The notes beneath the pieces are model-generated. The model did not search any database, had not been told where the DNA came from, and saw only the letters and a list, made by a program, of their open reading frames with translations. The translations under genes were made by a program, and so were the position numbers. From Pseudomonadales bacterium (GTDB taxonomy: Bacteria > Pseudomonadota > Gammaproteobacteria > Pseudomonadales > Azotimanducaceae), in contig WLWP01000001.1 in assembly GCA_012103505.1 (NCBI GenBank), forward strand, positions 2,232,001 to 2,296,000: 64,000 nucleotides of DNA, in the 5' to 3' direction. This document shows, piece after piece, positions 40,078 to 49,861 of this stretch; within the stretch, counting starts at the first letter, position 1, and each line of letters opens with the position of its first letter.

Positions 40078-41652
40078 ATGGGAGTAGAAATGGGGGATTC
40101 AACAAAGGACAGGAGTGGTGCCGAGAGCTTAGTGCAAACTTTTGTCGATGCTGGGGTAGATGTGTGCTTTTCCAACCCAGGGACCTCTGAAATGCACTTC
40201 GTCGCGGCATTGGATACCAACCCCGAAATGCGCTGCGTGCTTGGTCTCTTCGAGGGCGTTGTTACGGGTGCTGCTGATGGCTACGGACGCATGTCCCGCA
40301 AACCTGCGGCGACACTGACTCACCTAGGGCCAGGTCTCGGCAACGGACTTGCCAACTTACACAACGCCAAGAAAGCACGCATACCCGTCGTTAATGTGGT
40401 CGGTGATCATGCGACATTTCATCGCAAGTACGATGCCCCACTCACGTCTGATGTCGAGGGTATAGCCACTCCGGTTTCTGGCTGGGTCAAAGTATCGCAG
40501 TCAGCAGACGACGTGGCTCAAGATGGCGCAGAGGCCGTACAAGCCGCACTCGCACCTCCTGGCCAGGTTGCGACACTGATCCTACCGGCCGACACTGCAT
40601 GGAACCGAACTACAGCTACGGCTGCTCCACTCCAGGCTCTCAGCCCTAAGCCATATTCCGGTGACAATATTGACGATGTTGCCAAAGCGTTACTCACCGG
40701 CGAGCCGAGCGTCATATTAATGAACGGCTTCGTTACCGCAGAACGCGCCGCAATCGCCGATCAGATTGCACAAAAAACAGGCGCGAGGATCATCATGGAT
40801 ACCTTCGTTGGACGTTACCAACGTGGTGCTGGTCGCGCAGAAGTCACACGCCTACCTTACTTTGGCGAGCAGGCCGCTGAAGTTCTTGCGGGCACCAAGC
40901 ACCTTATTCTGACAAGCACGCAACCGCCGATCACGTTTTTCGCTTATCCGGATAAACCAAATTGGCTGACCCCAGAAGGCTGTGACTTGCATACGTTGGT
41001 CGAGCGAGATGAAGACATTGATGGCGCGCTCGAGGCGCTGGCCGAGGCGGTCAATGCAAAAGACATAGCGCCTAATTTGGTTGAGCTCATCAAACCCGAT
41101 ATTCCCACCGGCGCTTTGAATCCCCACACGGTCGGCGCGGTCGTTGCCCATCACTTTCCAGAAAATGCCATCGTGGTCGACGAAGGCGGTACTGGCGGCG
41201 GCGGTACGACAATGGCGACACGAAACGCACCACCCCATGACTGGCTAGCATTGACCGGCGGATCAATTGGTTATGGCCTGCCGTGTGCGACAGGTGCTGC
41301 CGTTGCCTGTCCGGATCGTCCGGTGATATGTATGCAAGGTGATGGCGGCGGCATGTACACCCTGCAAGCGCTTTGGACCCAAGCACGCGAGGGTCTCAAT
41401 GTCACAAACATCATCCTCGCCAACCAAAAGTACTCGATCCTGCAAATCGAGTTCGGTCGGGTCGGCGCCCACAATCCGGGTCCCAAGGCGATGAGCATGC
41501 TGGATCTAACCAATCCAGAACTTAAGTGGACCTCTCTGGCCGAAGGCATGGGCGTGCCAGCCTGGCGTGTGACCACGATTGAAGAGTTCTCCAGTGCTCT
41601 CAAGGCTTCTCTAGCAGCGGAGGGTCCAACACTCATCGAAGTCATGATCTAG
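40078..41652 (+). CDS. Thiamine-diphosphate enzyme, acetolactate-synthase-like
   Basis: 524 residues. The N-terminal domain has the catalytic Glu in G-L-F-E-G-V-V-T-G-A-A-D-G-Y-G-R. The TPP-binding motif is M-Q-G-D-G-G-G and, about 27 residues on, N-Q-K-Y-S-I-L in place of the usual double Asn. Relatives include acetolactate synthase-like and benzoylformate decarboxylase-like proteins; no small regulatory subunit gene is near, so a catabolic role is more likely. A second ATG at 40090 could be the start. The PhyH-like gene follows 1 bp later. Confidence 0.87.
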   Translation: MGVEMGDSTKDRSGAESLVQTFVDAGVDVCFSNPGTSEMHFVAALDTNPEMRCVLGLFEGVVTGAADGYGRMSRKPAATLTHLGPGLGNGLANLHNAKKARIPVVNVVGDHATFHRKYDAPLTSDVEGIATPVSGWVKVSQSADDVAQDGAEAVQAALAPPGQVATLILPADTAWNRTTATAAPLQALSPKPYSGDNIDDVAKALLTGEPSVILMNGFVTAERAAIADQIAQKTGARIIMDTFVGRYQRGAGRAEVTRLPYFGEQAAEVLAGTKHLILTSTQPPITFFAYPDKPNWLTPEGCDLHTLVERDEDIDGALEALAEAVNAKDIAPNLVELIKPDIPTGALNPHTVGAVVAHHFPENAIVVDEGGTGGGGTTMATRNAPPHDWLALTGGSIGYGLPCATGAAVACPDRPVICMQGDGGGMYTLQALWTQAREGLNVTNIILANQKYSILQIEFGRVGAHNPGPKAMSMLDLTNPELKWTSLAEGMGVPAWRVTTIEEFSSALKASLAAEGPTLIEVMI

Positions 41653-41653
41653 C

Positions 41654-42739
41654 ATGAACGTTCTTGAGCCTTTCTTGGTCGATGGTTATGTGCGGGTCAA
41701 TCCTGCACGCCTCACTGAAGGGGATCACGATCAACTCTACAATGCAGCCGAAGGTGTCTATGCAGACGCTGACGTCAGTGAGAGTAAGACTGTTCATCTT
41801 GATCTGCTCGGTGACCGGGCATTGCTGCAGCGCATACCTGAAGTGGGCTCGCTGCTCGAGGATCCAGCCATCACATCGGCTTTGACCGAACTTTTGGGTG
41901 AACATTACTTCCTTCACCCACACTGCTTCTTGCACCGAGCCGGAACATTCGATCAGGTGTTTCACCAAGACGGTAACCTGCCATGGAACGAACACGGTCA
42001 TTTTCGACCACACCGGTCCGACTGGGCGTTACTCTTTTACTACCCTCAGACTGTAACGCGCGAAAACGGCCCGACGGAAATCGTCGCCGGATCACAATAT
42101 TGGACTAAGGATTTCGAGCGATCCGACGGCTCCTGGCACCCAGGGGATGCGTTCGATCGCAAGTTCTTCACTGAAGTCATGCAGTCAACGGATACGTCAT
42201 TTCGCGATCGCAGAAATGACGAAGCACTAGCCTCTCTTGGTGTGCCGGGGTTAGACCGGCAATTCCTCACTGTCGGGAAAGGCGAAGCAGTAATCTGTAA
42301 TTACGACATTGCCCATCGCGGATCCCGACAAGGCGCCGACCAATCGGGCCGCTACATGTACAAGTTCTACTTTGCGCGGACAAAGAAGCCAGTCAGTACG
42401 GTCCCGCGCATTACGACAGAATCGATTCGGTCCGAGTTACGACCGGTCGTCGAATACTGCCAGCAATGGCAGAGTGATCACCCGATGCCCGTACTCGAAA
42501 AAAATGCCGATTGGGATTTAGAAAGTGACCGTGAAGATCAGCGTATCGCAGCAGCTTACTGTCATGCCGCAAACAAGGATGCTGATGTGCTCCTAGCAGG
42601 CCTAGGCAACGGACGTGAGGCTGTTCGGCGTGCGGCAGCCTATGGTTTGAGAGCGATCAACCAAGATTGCAGTGAGCAAGTCCTCGAACTGACTAAAAGT
42701 AAAACGTATCCACCCGTCGCTACGCCTATTTCGTACTAG
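41654..42739 (+). CDS. PhyH-family dioxygenase, frame ends early at an A-run
   Basis: 361 residues in this frame. The dioxygenase domain shows F-H-Q-D-G-N (H-x-D iron ligands) and I-A-H-R-G-S with the distal His; P-T-E-I-V-A-G-S fits the family. The C-terminal part is a HEAT-like helical stretch (R-R-A-A-A-Y-G-L-R-A-I). From about 42701 the real continuation is in the -1 frame (next feature), so the last 12 residues here are probably spurious. It sits 1 bp after the TPP enzyme gene and likely acts with it. Confidence 0.78.
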   Translation: MNVLEPFLVDGYVRVNPARLTEGDHDQLYNAAEGVYADADVSESKTVHLDLLGDRALLQRIPEVGSLLEDPAITSALTELLGEHYFLHPHCFLHRAGTFDQVFHQDGNLPWNEHGHFRPHRSDWALLFYYPQTVTRENGPTEIVAGSQYWTKDFERSDGSWHPGDAFDRKFFTEVMQSTDTSFRDRRNDEALASLGVPGLDRQFLTVGKGEAVICNYDIAHRGSRQGADQSGRYMYKFYFARTKKPVSTVPRITTESIRSELRPVVEYCQQWQSDHPMPVLEKNADWDLESDREDQRIAAAYCHAANKDADVLLAGLGNGREAVRRAAAYGLRAINQDCSEQVLELTKSKTYPPVATPISY

Positions 42740-43185
42740 GCGATGCAAATAATGCGCCAAAGAACAAGGTTATAGACACAATCCTCAAGTGCTTCGAAGA
42801 CGACCAAGACGACCTGGTCCGCTCAAACGCTGCTTACTCACTTGGTCAAATCAGTCGGGGTGATTTAGCAGAGCCCAGCCACGTTATGCGCAAGATCCTT
42901 ACTCGACTTGAGCAAGGTGTCGAACCCAATAACACTAAGGTGCATTCACTACCACGCTCAACCGTCCGGCAGTCTTTGGCCTATGCCGCGTTACAACTGG
43001 CAAGAAATCACAAACTTGAAGGTGGTATTAGAGCGTCGCTCGACGAGCTGAGTTCAGATAGCGATCGCTACGTCGCTGGCTTTTTGAAGAGATTGCGAGC
43101 TTGGGTTAACGCGCACTCGCGGGTTGGTTACCAAGTTCAGGCATCCGCAGACGAAAGACTGCATCAGGTAGCAGAGGAATCTTAG
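42703..43185 (+). pseudogene. Out-of-frame C-terminal HEAT-like part of the PhyH gene
   Basis: Reading from 42703 gives N-V-S-T-R-R-Y-A-Y-F-V-L-G-D-A, then V-R-S-N-A-A-Y-S-L-G-Q-I, HEAT-repeat-like helices that continue those of the upstream frame. The switch occurs at AAAA (42701-42704); one more A would restore a single frame of about 510 residues. Could be a real mutation, a sequencing error in a homopolymer, or slippage. Its last 80 bp overlap the convergent DUF3108 gene. Confidence 0.7.
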
Positions 43186-43837
43186 CGCGTACCTGCACGG
43201 CAACTTTAGTTCCACCCAGTTCCGCCATCGATACGATAACTCGCCGCTGGCGTTGCTTGTGATCGATGACTCGGTAGTCGCAACTCGTCACCTCACCTTT
43301 GAAGTATTTGCGACCTCCGTTGAAGCCGTGGTTACGCTCAGAATTCAGGCTTAAGGTGTAGCTGTCCTCGCCATCGTGTACGAGTCCACCTTGATAGCAG
43401 CTCGGGCTAAAAAACAGCGCAGAAATCAAATCGATGCCACCTGGACGATCGATCGACTCAAACTCATCCTCCGCCCCTTCTAGAACCCGTGTCGCATCAG
43501 GATAAGTCAGAACAATCTTCAAGTCGTGATCTTTGCCCGTGGTTTGACTCATGTATGCCGTGGTCACGGGCCCCCCGAACGGGCTCCATCTGCCAACCGC
43601 AGCAAAAACGCCATTCCACGTGTAGTAAGGACTCAGCGCTCGAGATGTTTTGAATTGTCCCTCGACTTGGTAAGACTCACCTTCGCGCTCTAAATTGAGC
43701 CTGAGTTCACCTGCCTTCAAAAAAGCCATTTTCGCGTCGTATCGGTAGCTACCGGAGTGATCGTCGGCAAAACTTAAGGGTGCCAGACCTAGGAAGGCGG
43801 CAAGGGTAACCAGCAAGAAAAGGGCTCGGCAGGGCAC
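43106..43837 (-). CDS. DUF3108 periplasmic protein
   Basis: 243 residues. A signal peptide (F-L-L-V-T-L-A-A-F-L-G-L-A-P-L-S-F-A) then Y-R-Y-D-A-K-M-A-F-L-K-A-G-E-L and the alternating-strand body match DUF3108 family proteins, periplasmic and of unknown role. Its 3' end overlaps the HEAT-like tail on the opposite strand by 80 bp. It lies just downstream of the MerR-like gene. Confidence 0.85.
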   Translation of the reverse strand: MPCRALFLLVTLAAFLGLAPLSFADDHSGSYRYDAKMAFLKAGELRLNLEREGESYQVEGQFKTSRALSPYYTWNGVFAAVGRWSPFGGPVTTAYMSQTTGKDHDLKIVLTYPDATRVLEGAEDEFESIDRPGGIDLISALFFSPSCYQGGLVHDGEDSYTLSLNSERNHGFNGGRKYFKGEVTSCDYRVIDHKQRQRRVIVSMAELGGTKVAVQVRAKIPLLPDAVFRLRMPELGNQPASAR

Positions 43838-43868
43838 TATCAGAATCCTGTGGTGAGTGGGGAAGTCG

Positions 43869-44225
43869 TTATGACTTCAATACGCGCAATACATCCTCTA
43901 ATTCTACGATCATTTGACGGACAAGTAGTTTGAACTGTGTCTGATCTTCTTTAGCGTCTTCGCTAGACAGTCTTTGTCGTGCACCGCCAATCGTGAAGCC
44001 TTGTTCATATAGTAACGAACGAATTTGGCGGATAATGATGACATCCTGGCGTTGATAGTAACGGCGGTTGCCGCGTCTTTTGACCGGGCTAAGATTCGGG
44101 AATTCCTGCTCCCAATAGCGCAAGACATGCGGCTTTACATCACACAGCGTGCTGACTTCACCGATGGTGAAATACCGTTTACCGGGTATCGGTGGAAGTT
44201 CGTTGTTGTTGCCAGAATCTAACAT
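43869..44225 (-). CDS. MerR-family regulator (ihfA-linked type)
   Basis: 118 residues. N-terminal helix-turn-helix Y-F-T-I-G-E-V-S-T-L-C-D-V-K-P-H-V-L-R-Y-W-E is typical MerR; the rest is a short coiled coil. No Cys cluster for metal sensing is seen. Its position after ihfA in pheST-ihfA-merR is conserved in gammaproteobacteria. Target genes are not known. Confidence 0.9.
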   Translation of the reverse strand: MLDSGNNNELPPIPGKRYFTIGEVSTLCDVKPHVLRYWEQEFPNLSPVKRRGNRRYYQRQDVIIIRQIRSLLYEQGFTIGGARQRLSSEDAKEDQTQFKLLVRQMIVELEDVLRVLKS

Positions 44226-44305
44226 CGGGTCGCTATTCGCCTATGTTTCGGTCAATTTGCTGTGATTAATGCTTTTTATCTTACGTGTACTTGATTAACA
44301 AGCGC

Positions 44306-44629
44306 TTAACGGCCGAAATATTCGTCCTCGGTCTGGTTGCCTGAGTAAGCTTCCACGCGTGCTTTCAACTTTTGGCCTGGTCGGAAGGTAACTACACGCC
44401 GAGCAGTGATTGGAATCTCTTCACCGGTCTTAGGGTTGCGGCCAGGTCGTTCGCCTTTTTCACGCAAGTCAAAATTGCCGAAACCCGATAATTTGACTTG
44501 TACGTTGTTCTCAAGCGAATCACGCACCTCAGCAAAGAATAGCTCTACTATTTCTTTTGCTTCGCGCTTGTTCAAACCCAGTTCGTCGAACAACTGGTCA
44601 GCCATTTTTGCTTTGGTCAATGCGCCCAA
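44306..44629 (-). CDS. ihfA: Integration host factor alpha subunit
   Basis: 107 residues. [31 protein letters not shown] and [11 protein letters not shown] are IHF-alpha hallmarks, including the minor-groove Pro in G-R-N-P. It bends DNA as a heterodimer with IhfB, encoded elsewhere. The 118-bp gap to pheT may hold its own promoter. Confidence 0.97.
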   Translation of the reverse strand: MGALTKAKMADQLFDELGLNKREAKEIVELFFAEVRDSLENNVQVKLSGFGNFDLREKGERPGRNPKTGEEIPITARRVVTFRPGQKLKARVEAYSGNQTEDEYFGR

Positions 44630-44747
44630 AACAACCTCCCTTTTACATTCTCAACGCACGATCTTTCGGTTACGACGGGCGACAATTTCTATCGCTCCAC
44701 ATAACGTTCGCCAGAACTTTAAGCCTTATTATTATGTGGCTTTTTTC

Positions 44748-47126
44748 CTAGCGTTGACGAGCACCGAAAGCGTCGGTTAATGCGGCCATCACTGCCCCAG
44801 CAGAGGTGGCTACTTCGTCGTCCGTAAGGGTCGCCGTTTGGCTCTGGTACGTCAAGCCTATGGCTAAACTTTTTTCATTAGAATCAATGCCTTTGCCCTC
44901 ATAGACATCAAATAACCTGAACTCAACGAGATACTCTCCGGCGGCTTTGCGCGCACGCTCTTCAATGTCAGCTGCATTTACGGATCTAGGAATGACAACC
45001 GCCAAGTCCCTGCGCACCGTCGGAAATTTAGAAATGCCAGCGTACTGGCGACGTGGTCGAGCCAAAACGAGATGAGCATCCAATTCGAAAACAAATACGC
45101 CATCGAGTTCGAGCTTGGCTTCAATTTCAGGATGGAGCCTGCCGAGTACACCGGCGTCTTGTCCATCAATCTTGAGAACCGCACTCTGACCAGGATGCAA
45201 AATTCTGCTGTCCACTGACTCATAAGTCACCGCTTTGTGCCCAGCCCATTCGCAGAGGCTGTCAACGATACCCTTAAGATCGAAAAAATCCGTCGCCTCA
45301 TTACTGGCATGCCAACTTTCCGAAGCACGTTGGCCCCAAAGTAAGCCACCTAATTTCTGCGGTTGATCTATGGCTAACTCGGACTCTGATCCAGATTGCT
45401 GAAACACCAGTCCGAGCTCAAAGAGCGCAACCCGAGCTTGCTGTCGAGCCCGGTTTTGTCTCAGCGCATCAACCAGTCCTGGGAACATATTCGTGCGCAT
45501 TGCAGATTGCTCTCTAGACATGGGGTTAGCCAGCAAAAGGGGATCAGCACCGGGATCAAAAACGTCCAGGAGTCCAGGTTCCACGAAGGTATAGGTAATC
45601 ACTTCTTGTAAGCCAAGACTCGCTAGATAGTGCTTCAAATTCGTCTCTGGGCTCATCTCCAACTTCACGTCGCGGAGACTAAGAGCAGTTTGGGGTGCCT
45701 GACTTGGAATGTTGTTATAGCCATACACCCGACACACTTCTTCCACCAAATCTGCTTCGATCGCAATATCGAATCGGTGGGAAGGAGAAATAACTCGCCA
45801 GCTCGAGTCATCACGCGAGACCACTTCCAAGCCAAGACGCTGCAGGGCTTCATCAACGCGCTCAGCTGGAATCTCGACACCGAGCAGTTCATGCAGCCGC
45901 TTGTGACGCAATGTCACCTCGCGCGCAACTGGAAGTGCATCTTCTTCAGCCGTCTCAACAATCGGTCCAGGTTGACCGCCAACTAGCTCGATAAGGAGCT
46001 CGGTCGCACGCTCCATCGCATCAAACTGCAATTCAAAATCTACGCCGCGTTCATATCTATGCGACGCATCTGTGTGCAGGCCATAGCGCCGCGCAGTGCC
46101 AGCAACAGCCAGAGGCGCAAAGTAGGCACATTCAAGGAAGACATCCTTAGTATCAGTCTGTACACCACTACGCTCACCACCCATTACACCGGCAATGGCG
46201 ACTGGACCAGATCCATCTGTAATCAACATCGTCTGCACATCGAGTGCAACTTCTTGGCCGTCGAGGAGCGTCAGTTTTTCACCCTCTGACGCTAACCGAA
46301 CATCAATTTCACCAGACAGTTGTTCTAGATCAAACGCGTGCATCGGCTGCCCAAGTTCGATCAGCACATAGTTCGTCACGTCAACAATGGGATCGATACT
46401 GCGCAGACCGCATCGGCGAAGACGTTCTTGCATCCAGAGCGGCGTCGGTCGAGCAAGGTCCACGCCTTTGACAACCCGCCCAAGGTAACGAGGACAGCCT
46501 TCACCATGTGAAATCTTGACCGGAAACGTTGCATCTATTTGAGCATCAATCTTTGTAATTTTGGGGAAGGTAACTGTGGCGTTGTTTAGCACACCGACCT
46601 CCCTCGCGATGCCTTTCATACTCAGGCAATCACCACGATTTGGTGTCAGATCGAGGTCGACTATGACATCGTCTGTGTTGAGTACATCGCTCAATTGTTC
46701 GCCAACGGTTCCAGCCTGTAGTGCCATAATGCCGTCATGATCATCGCCGAGACCAAGCTCACTCGCGCTGCACAGCATGCCGTGTGACTCGACACCGCGG
46801 AGCTTCGCTTTTTTGATCTTAAAGCTCTCGGGCAAGACCGCACCGACTCGGGCAAACGCAGTACGCATGCCTGCCTGGACATTGGGCGCGCCACAAACAA
46901 CCTGGTGGACAGTCTCGCCGTCATTCACTTCACAAACGCGTAGTTTGTCTGCGTCGGGATGCGGTTGGACAGAAACGACCTCCGCAACAACTACGCCGGA
47001 AAACTCTCCAGACACAGGCTCTACACCATCAACCTCAAGACCCGCCATCGTTAACTGATGCAACAGGTCTTCACGACCTAACCCTGGGTCAACCCACTCG
47101 CGCAACCACGATTCACTGAATTTCAT
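44748..47126 (-). CDS. pheT: Phenylalanyl-tRNA synthetase beta chain
   Basis: 792 residues, the normal length. M-K-F-S-E-S-W-L-R-E-W-V starts the protein; a tRNA-binding domain (about 38-150), the B3/4 editing region (C-P-R-Y-L-G-R-V near 213), the B5 domain and the C-terminal anticodon-binding FDX domain (K-F-P-T-V-R-R-D-L-A) are all in order. It starts 14 bp after the pheS stop and is cotranscribed with it. Confidence 0.98.
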   Translation of the reverse strand: MKFSESWLREWVDPGLGREDLLHQLTMAGLEVDGVEPVSGEFSGVVVAEVVSVQPHPDADKLRVCEVNDGETVHQVVCGAPNVQAGMRTAFARVGAVLPESFKIKKAKLRGVESHGMLCSASELGLGDDHDGIMALQAGTVGEQLSDVLNTDDVIVDLDLTPNRGDCLSMKGIAREVGVLNNATVTFPKITKIDAQIDATFPVKISHGEGCPRYLGRVVKGVDLARPTPLWMQERLRRCGLRSIDPIVDVTNYVLIELGQPMHAFDLEQLSGEIDVRLASEGEKLTLLDGQEVALDVQTMLITDGSGPVAIAGVMGGERSGVQTDTKDVFLECAYFAPLAVAGTARRYGLHTDASHRYERGVDFELQFDAMERATELLIELVGGQPGPIVETAEEDALPVAREVTLRHKRLHELLGVEIPAERVDEALQRLGLEVVSRDDSSWRVISPSHRFDIAIEADLVEEVCRVYGYNNIPSQAPQTALSLRDVKLEMSPETNLKHYLASLGLQEVITYTFVEPGLLDVFDPGADPLLLANPMSREQSAMRTNMFPGLVDALRQNRARQQARVALFELGLVFQQSGSESELAIDQPQKLGGLLWGQRASESWHASNEATDFFDLKGIVDSLCEWAGHKAVTYESVDSRILHPGQSAVLKIDGQDAGVLGRLHPEIEAKLELDGVFVFELDAHLVLARPRRQYAGISKFPTVRRDLAVVIPRSVNAADIEERARKAAGEYLVEFRLFDVYEGKGIDSNEKSLAIGLTYQSQTATLTDDEVATSAGAVMAALTDAFGARQR

Positions 47127-47139
47127 GCTCTACACCGCA

Positions 47140-48240
<1,101 letters not shown>

Positions 48241-48326
48241 TCAACACGCACTACCTCCAGGAAGGGTCCTTATTAAGGTCTCCTGAAAGCGATGTTGAGA
48301 ACCCGCTTGATCAGCGAGTTGGCGCT

Positions 48327-48677
48327 TTACGCTGCCTTTGCTCGATCTACTAACGTCGCGAATGCTTCTTTTTCGTGCATCGCGATATCGGCTAGTACTT
48401 TGCGATCGACCTCTACCCCCGCTTCCTTGAGACCGGAGATAAAGCGGCTGTAGGACAAGCCATGCTCACGAGCAGCGGCATTGATCCTGACAATCCACAA
48501 TTGGCGAAACTGACGCTTGCGTTGGCGTCGGTCTCGATAAGCGTATTGGCCAGCCTTTATAACGGCTTGTTTGGCAACTTTGAACGTACGGCTACGGGCG
48601 CCGTAATATCCCTTCGCCTGCTTTAATACTTTTTTCCGACGGGCCCTTGATGCCACGCCTCTCTTAATTCTTGGCAT
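48327..48677 (-). CDS. rplT: Ribosomal protein bL20
   Basis: 116 residues, basic. [19 protein letters not shown] and [12 protein letters not shown] are diagnostic. 50S assembly protein; in E. coli it also represses its own operon. It follows rpmI after 8 bp. Confidence 0.98.
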   Translation of the reverse strand: MPRIKRGVASRARRKKVLKQAKGYYGARSRTFKVAKQAVIKAGQYAYRDRRQRKRQFRQLWIVRINAAAREHGLSYSRFISGLKEAGVEVDRKVLADIAMHEKEAFATLVDRAKAA

Positions 48678-48685
48678 GGGACCTC

Positions 48686-48886
48686 CTAGCGAGCCTTAGT
48701 GGGAAGAAGACGGCGCAACGCTGGCACGTCTGCTTTAGCAACATTTTCCATGCCACGCAGATGACGCTTACGCTTCTGTGCTTTCTTAGTCTGGATATGG
48801 TTGCGATTGACCTGTTTGTGTTTGTAACCGGTAGCTGTACGACGAAAGCGTTTCGCCGCCCCGCTATTAGTTTTCATCTTGGGCAT
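48686..48886 (-). CDS. rpmI: Ribosomal protein bL35
   Basis: 66 residues. [15 protein letters not shown] and H-L-R-G-M are family signatures. It precedes rplT as in other gammaproteobacteria. The 150-bp gap to infC shows a perfect CTTCGA/TCGAAG repeat (6 bp each) that could take part in L20-mediated control; this is inference. Confidence 0.97.
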   Translation of the reverse strand: MPKMKTNSGAAKRFRRTATGYKHKQVNRNHIQTKKAQKRKRHLRGMENVAKADVPALRRLLPTKAR

Positions 48887-49038
48887 TTACTGCTCCACGC
48901 ATTGTTAAATTTTAAGCTCATCTCTTTACTTCGATTAATCCCGAATATCTTCGATTTAACTCGAAGCGATGAACACACCAATCGCCGGTAAGGATGGGGG
49001 CTTTTAACCCTTCTTCTATTTTGTGCGAAAAAGTTTTG

Positions 49039-49575
49039 TTACTTTTTCTTCTTTCTAGGTGCCAACACCATGATCACCTGTCGACCTTCAAATTTGGGTT
49101 CAGCTTCTATCGAACCCAATTCATCTAGATCGTCAGCGATCCGGCCCATCAAGGTCATGCCGATTTCTGGGTGGACAACTTCCCTACCCCGAAATCTAAG
49201 TGAAACCTTGGCCTTGTCACCTTCTTCGAGAAAGCGCCGCAGGTTGCGTAGTTTTACCTGGTAATCGCCTTCTTCCGTTCCCGGACGAAACTTTATTTCT
49301 TTGACCTGGATCTGCTTCTGCTTTTTACGCTGAGCCGCGCGAGTCTTTTTCAACTCAAACAGATGCTTACCGTAGTCCATCACTTTGCAGACTGGGGGTT
49401 CAGCTTCTGGTGCGACTAGCACCAAATCCAATCCCGAAGCCCGCGCTTCAGCCAACGCGTCTTCTCTTGAGACTATTCCTCGTTGACCACCATCAGCACC
49501 GACTAGACGTACGTTGTTGGAACGAATTTCTTCATTTAACAATGAACGCTCGGCACGCTTAGTACCTTTTTTAAT
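49039..49575 (-). CDS. infC: Translation initiation factor IF-3, AUU start
   Basis: 178 residues when started at ATT (49575-49573). [17 protein letters not shown] follows directly, and AGGGAGA lies 5 nt upstream, as in E. coli, where the AUU start lets IF-3 repress itself. The open frame continues upstream to an ATG at 49713 but that 46-residue extension has no IF-3 likeness. V-M-D-Y-G-K-H-L-F and V-K-E-I-K-F-R-P-G are conserved. thrS, usual upstream neighbour, is absent here; a divergent monooxygenase gene lies there instead. Confidence 0.96.
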   Translation of the reverse strand: MKKGTKRAERSLLNEEIRSNNVRLVGADGGQRGIVSREDALAEARASGLDLVLVAPEAEPPVCKVMDYGKHLFELKKTRAAQRKKQKQIQVKEIKFRPGTEEGDYQVKLRNLRRFLEEGDKAKVSLRFRGREVVHPEIGMTLMGRIADDLDELGSIEAEPKFEGRQVIMVLAPRKKKK

Positions 49576-49861
49576 GAGAATCTCCCTGCATACGGGTGCG
49601 TCTTCTCCTGGCTCGCTTAACAAAAGGGTGCGCATTCTACTGCCGCACCCCACCCTGTTCAAGGATAATTCTATCAGCCTGTTAGGCAACAGCAAGCCAG
49701 TAATTCCTTCCAAATCAAACCTTTAGCTCGAATCCTTGAACTTGCGCCTCGAAAAGTTACAAAGCTAAAACAGCCAAAAAGACCAACATTCCACATAATT
49801 GCGTCAAATATCGGCTCTGCTAAGATCAGCGGCCCAATTCATAGCACCAAAGGATGGTCAT

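Noticed and set aside
42701-42704. Programmed -1 frameshift in the PhyH-HEAT gene
   Set aside because: The site is not a classical slippery heptamer; mutation or a homopolymer error is more likely.
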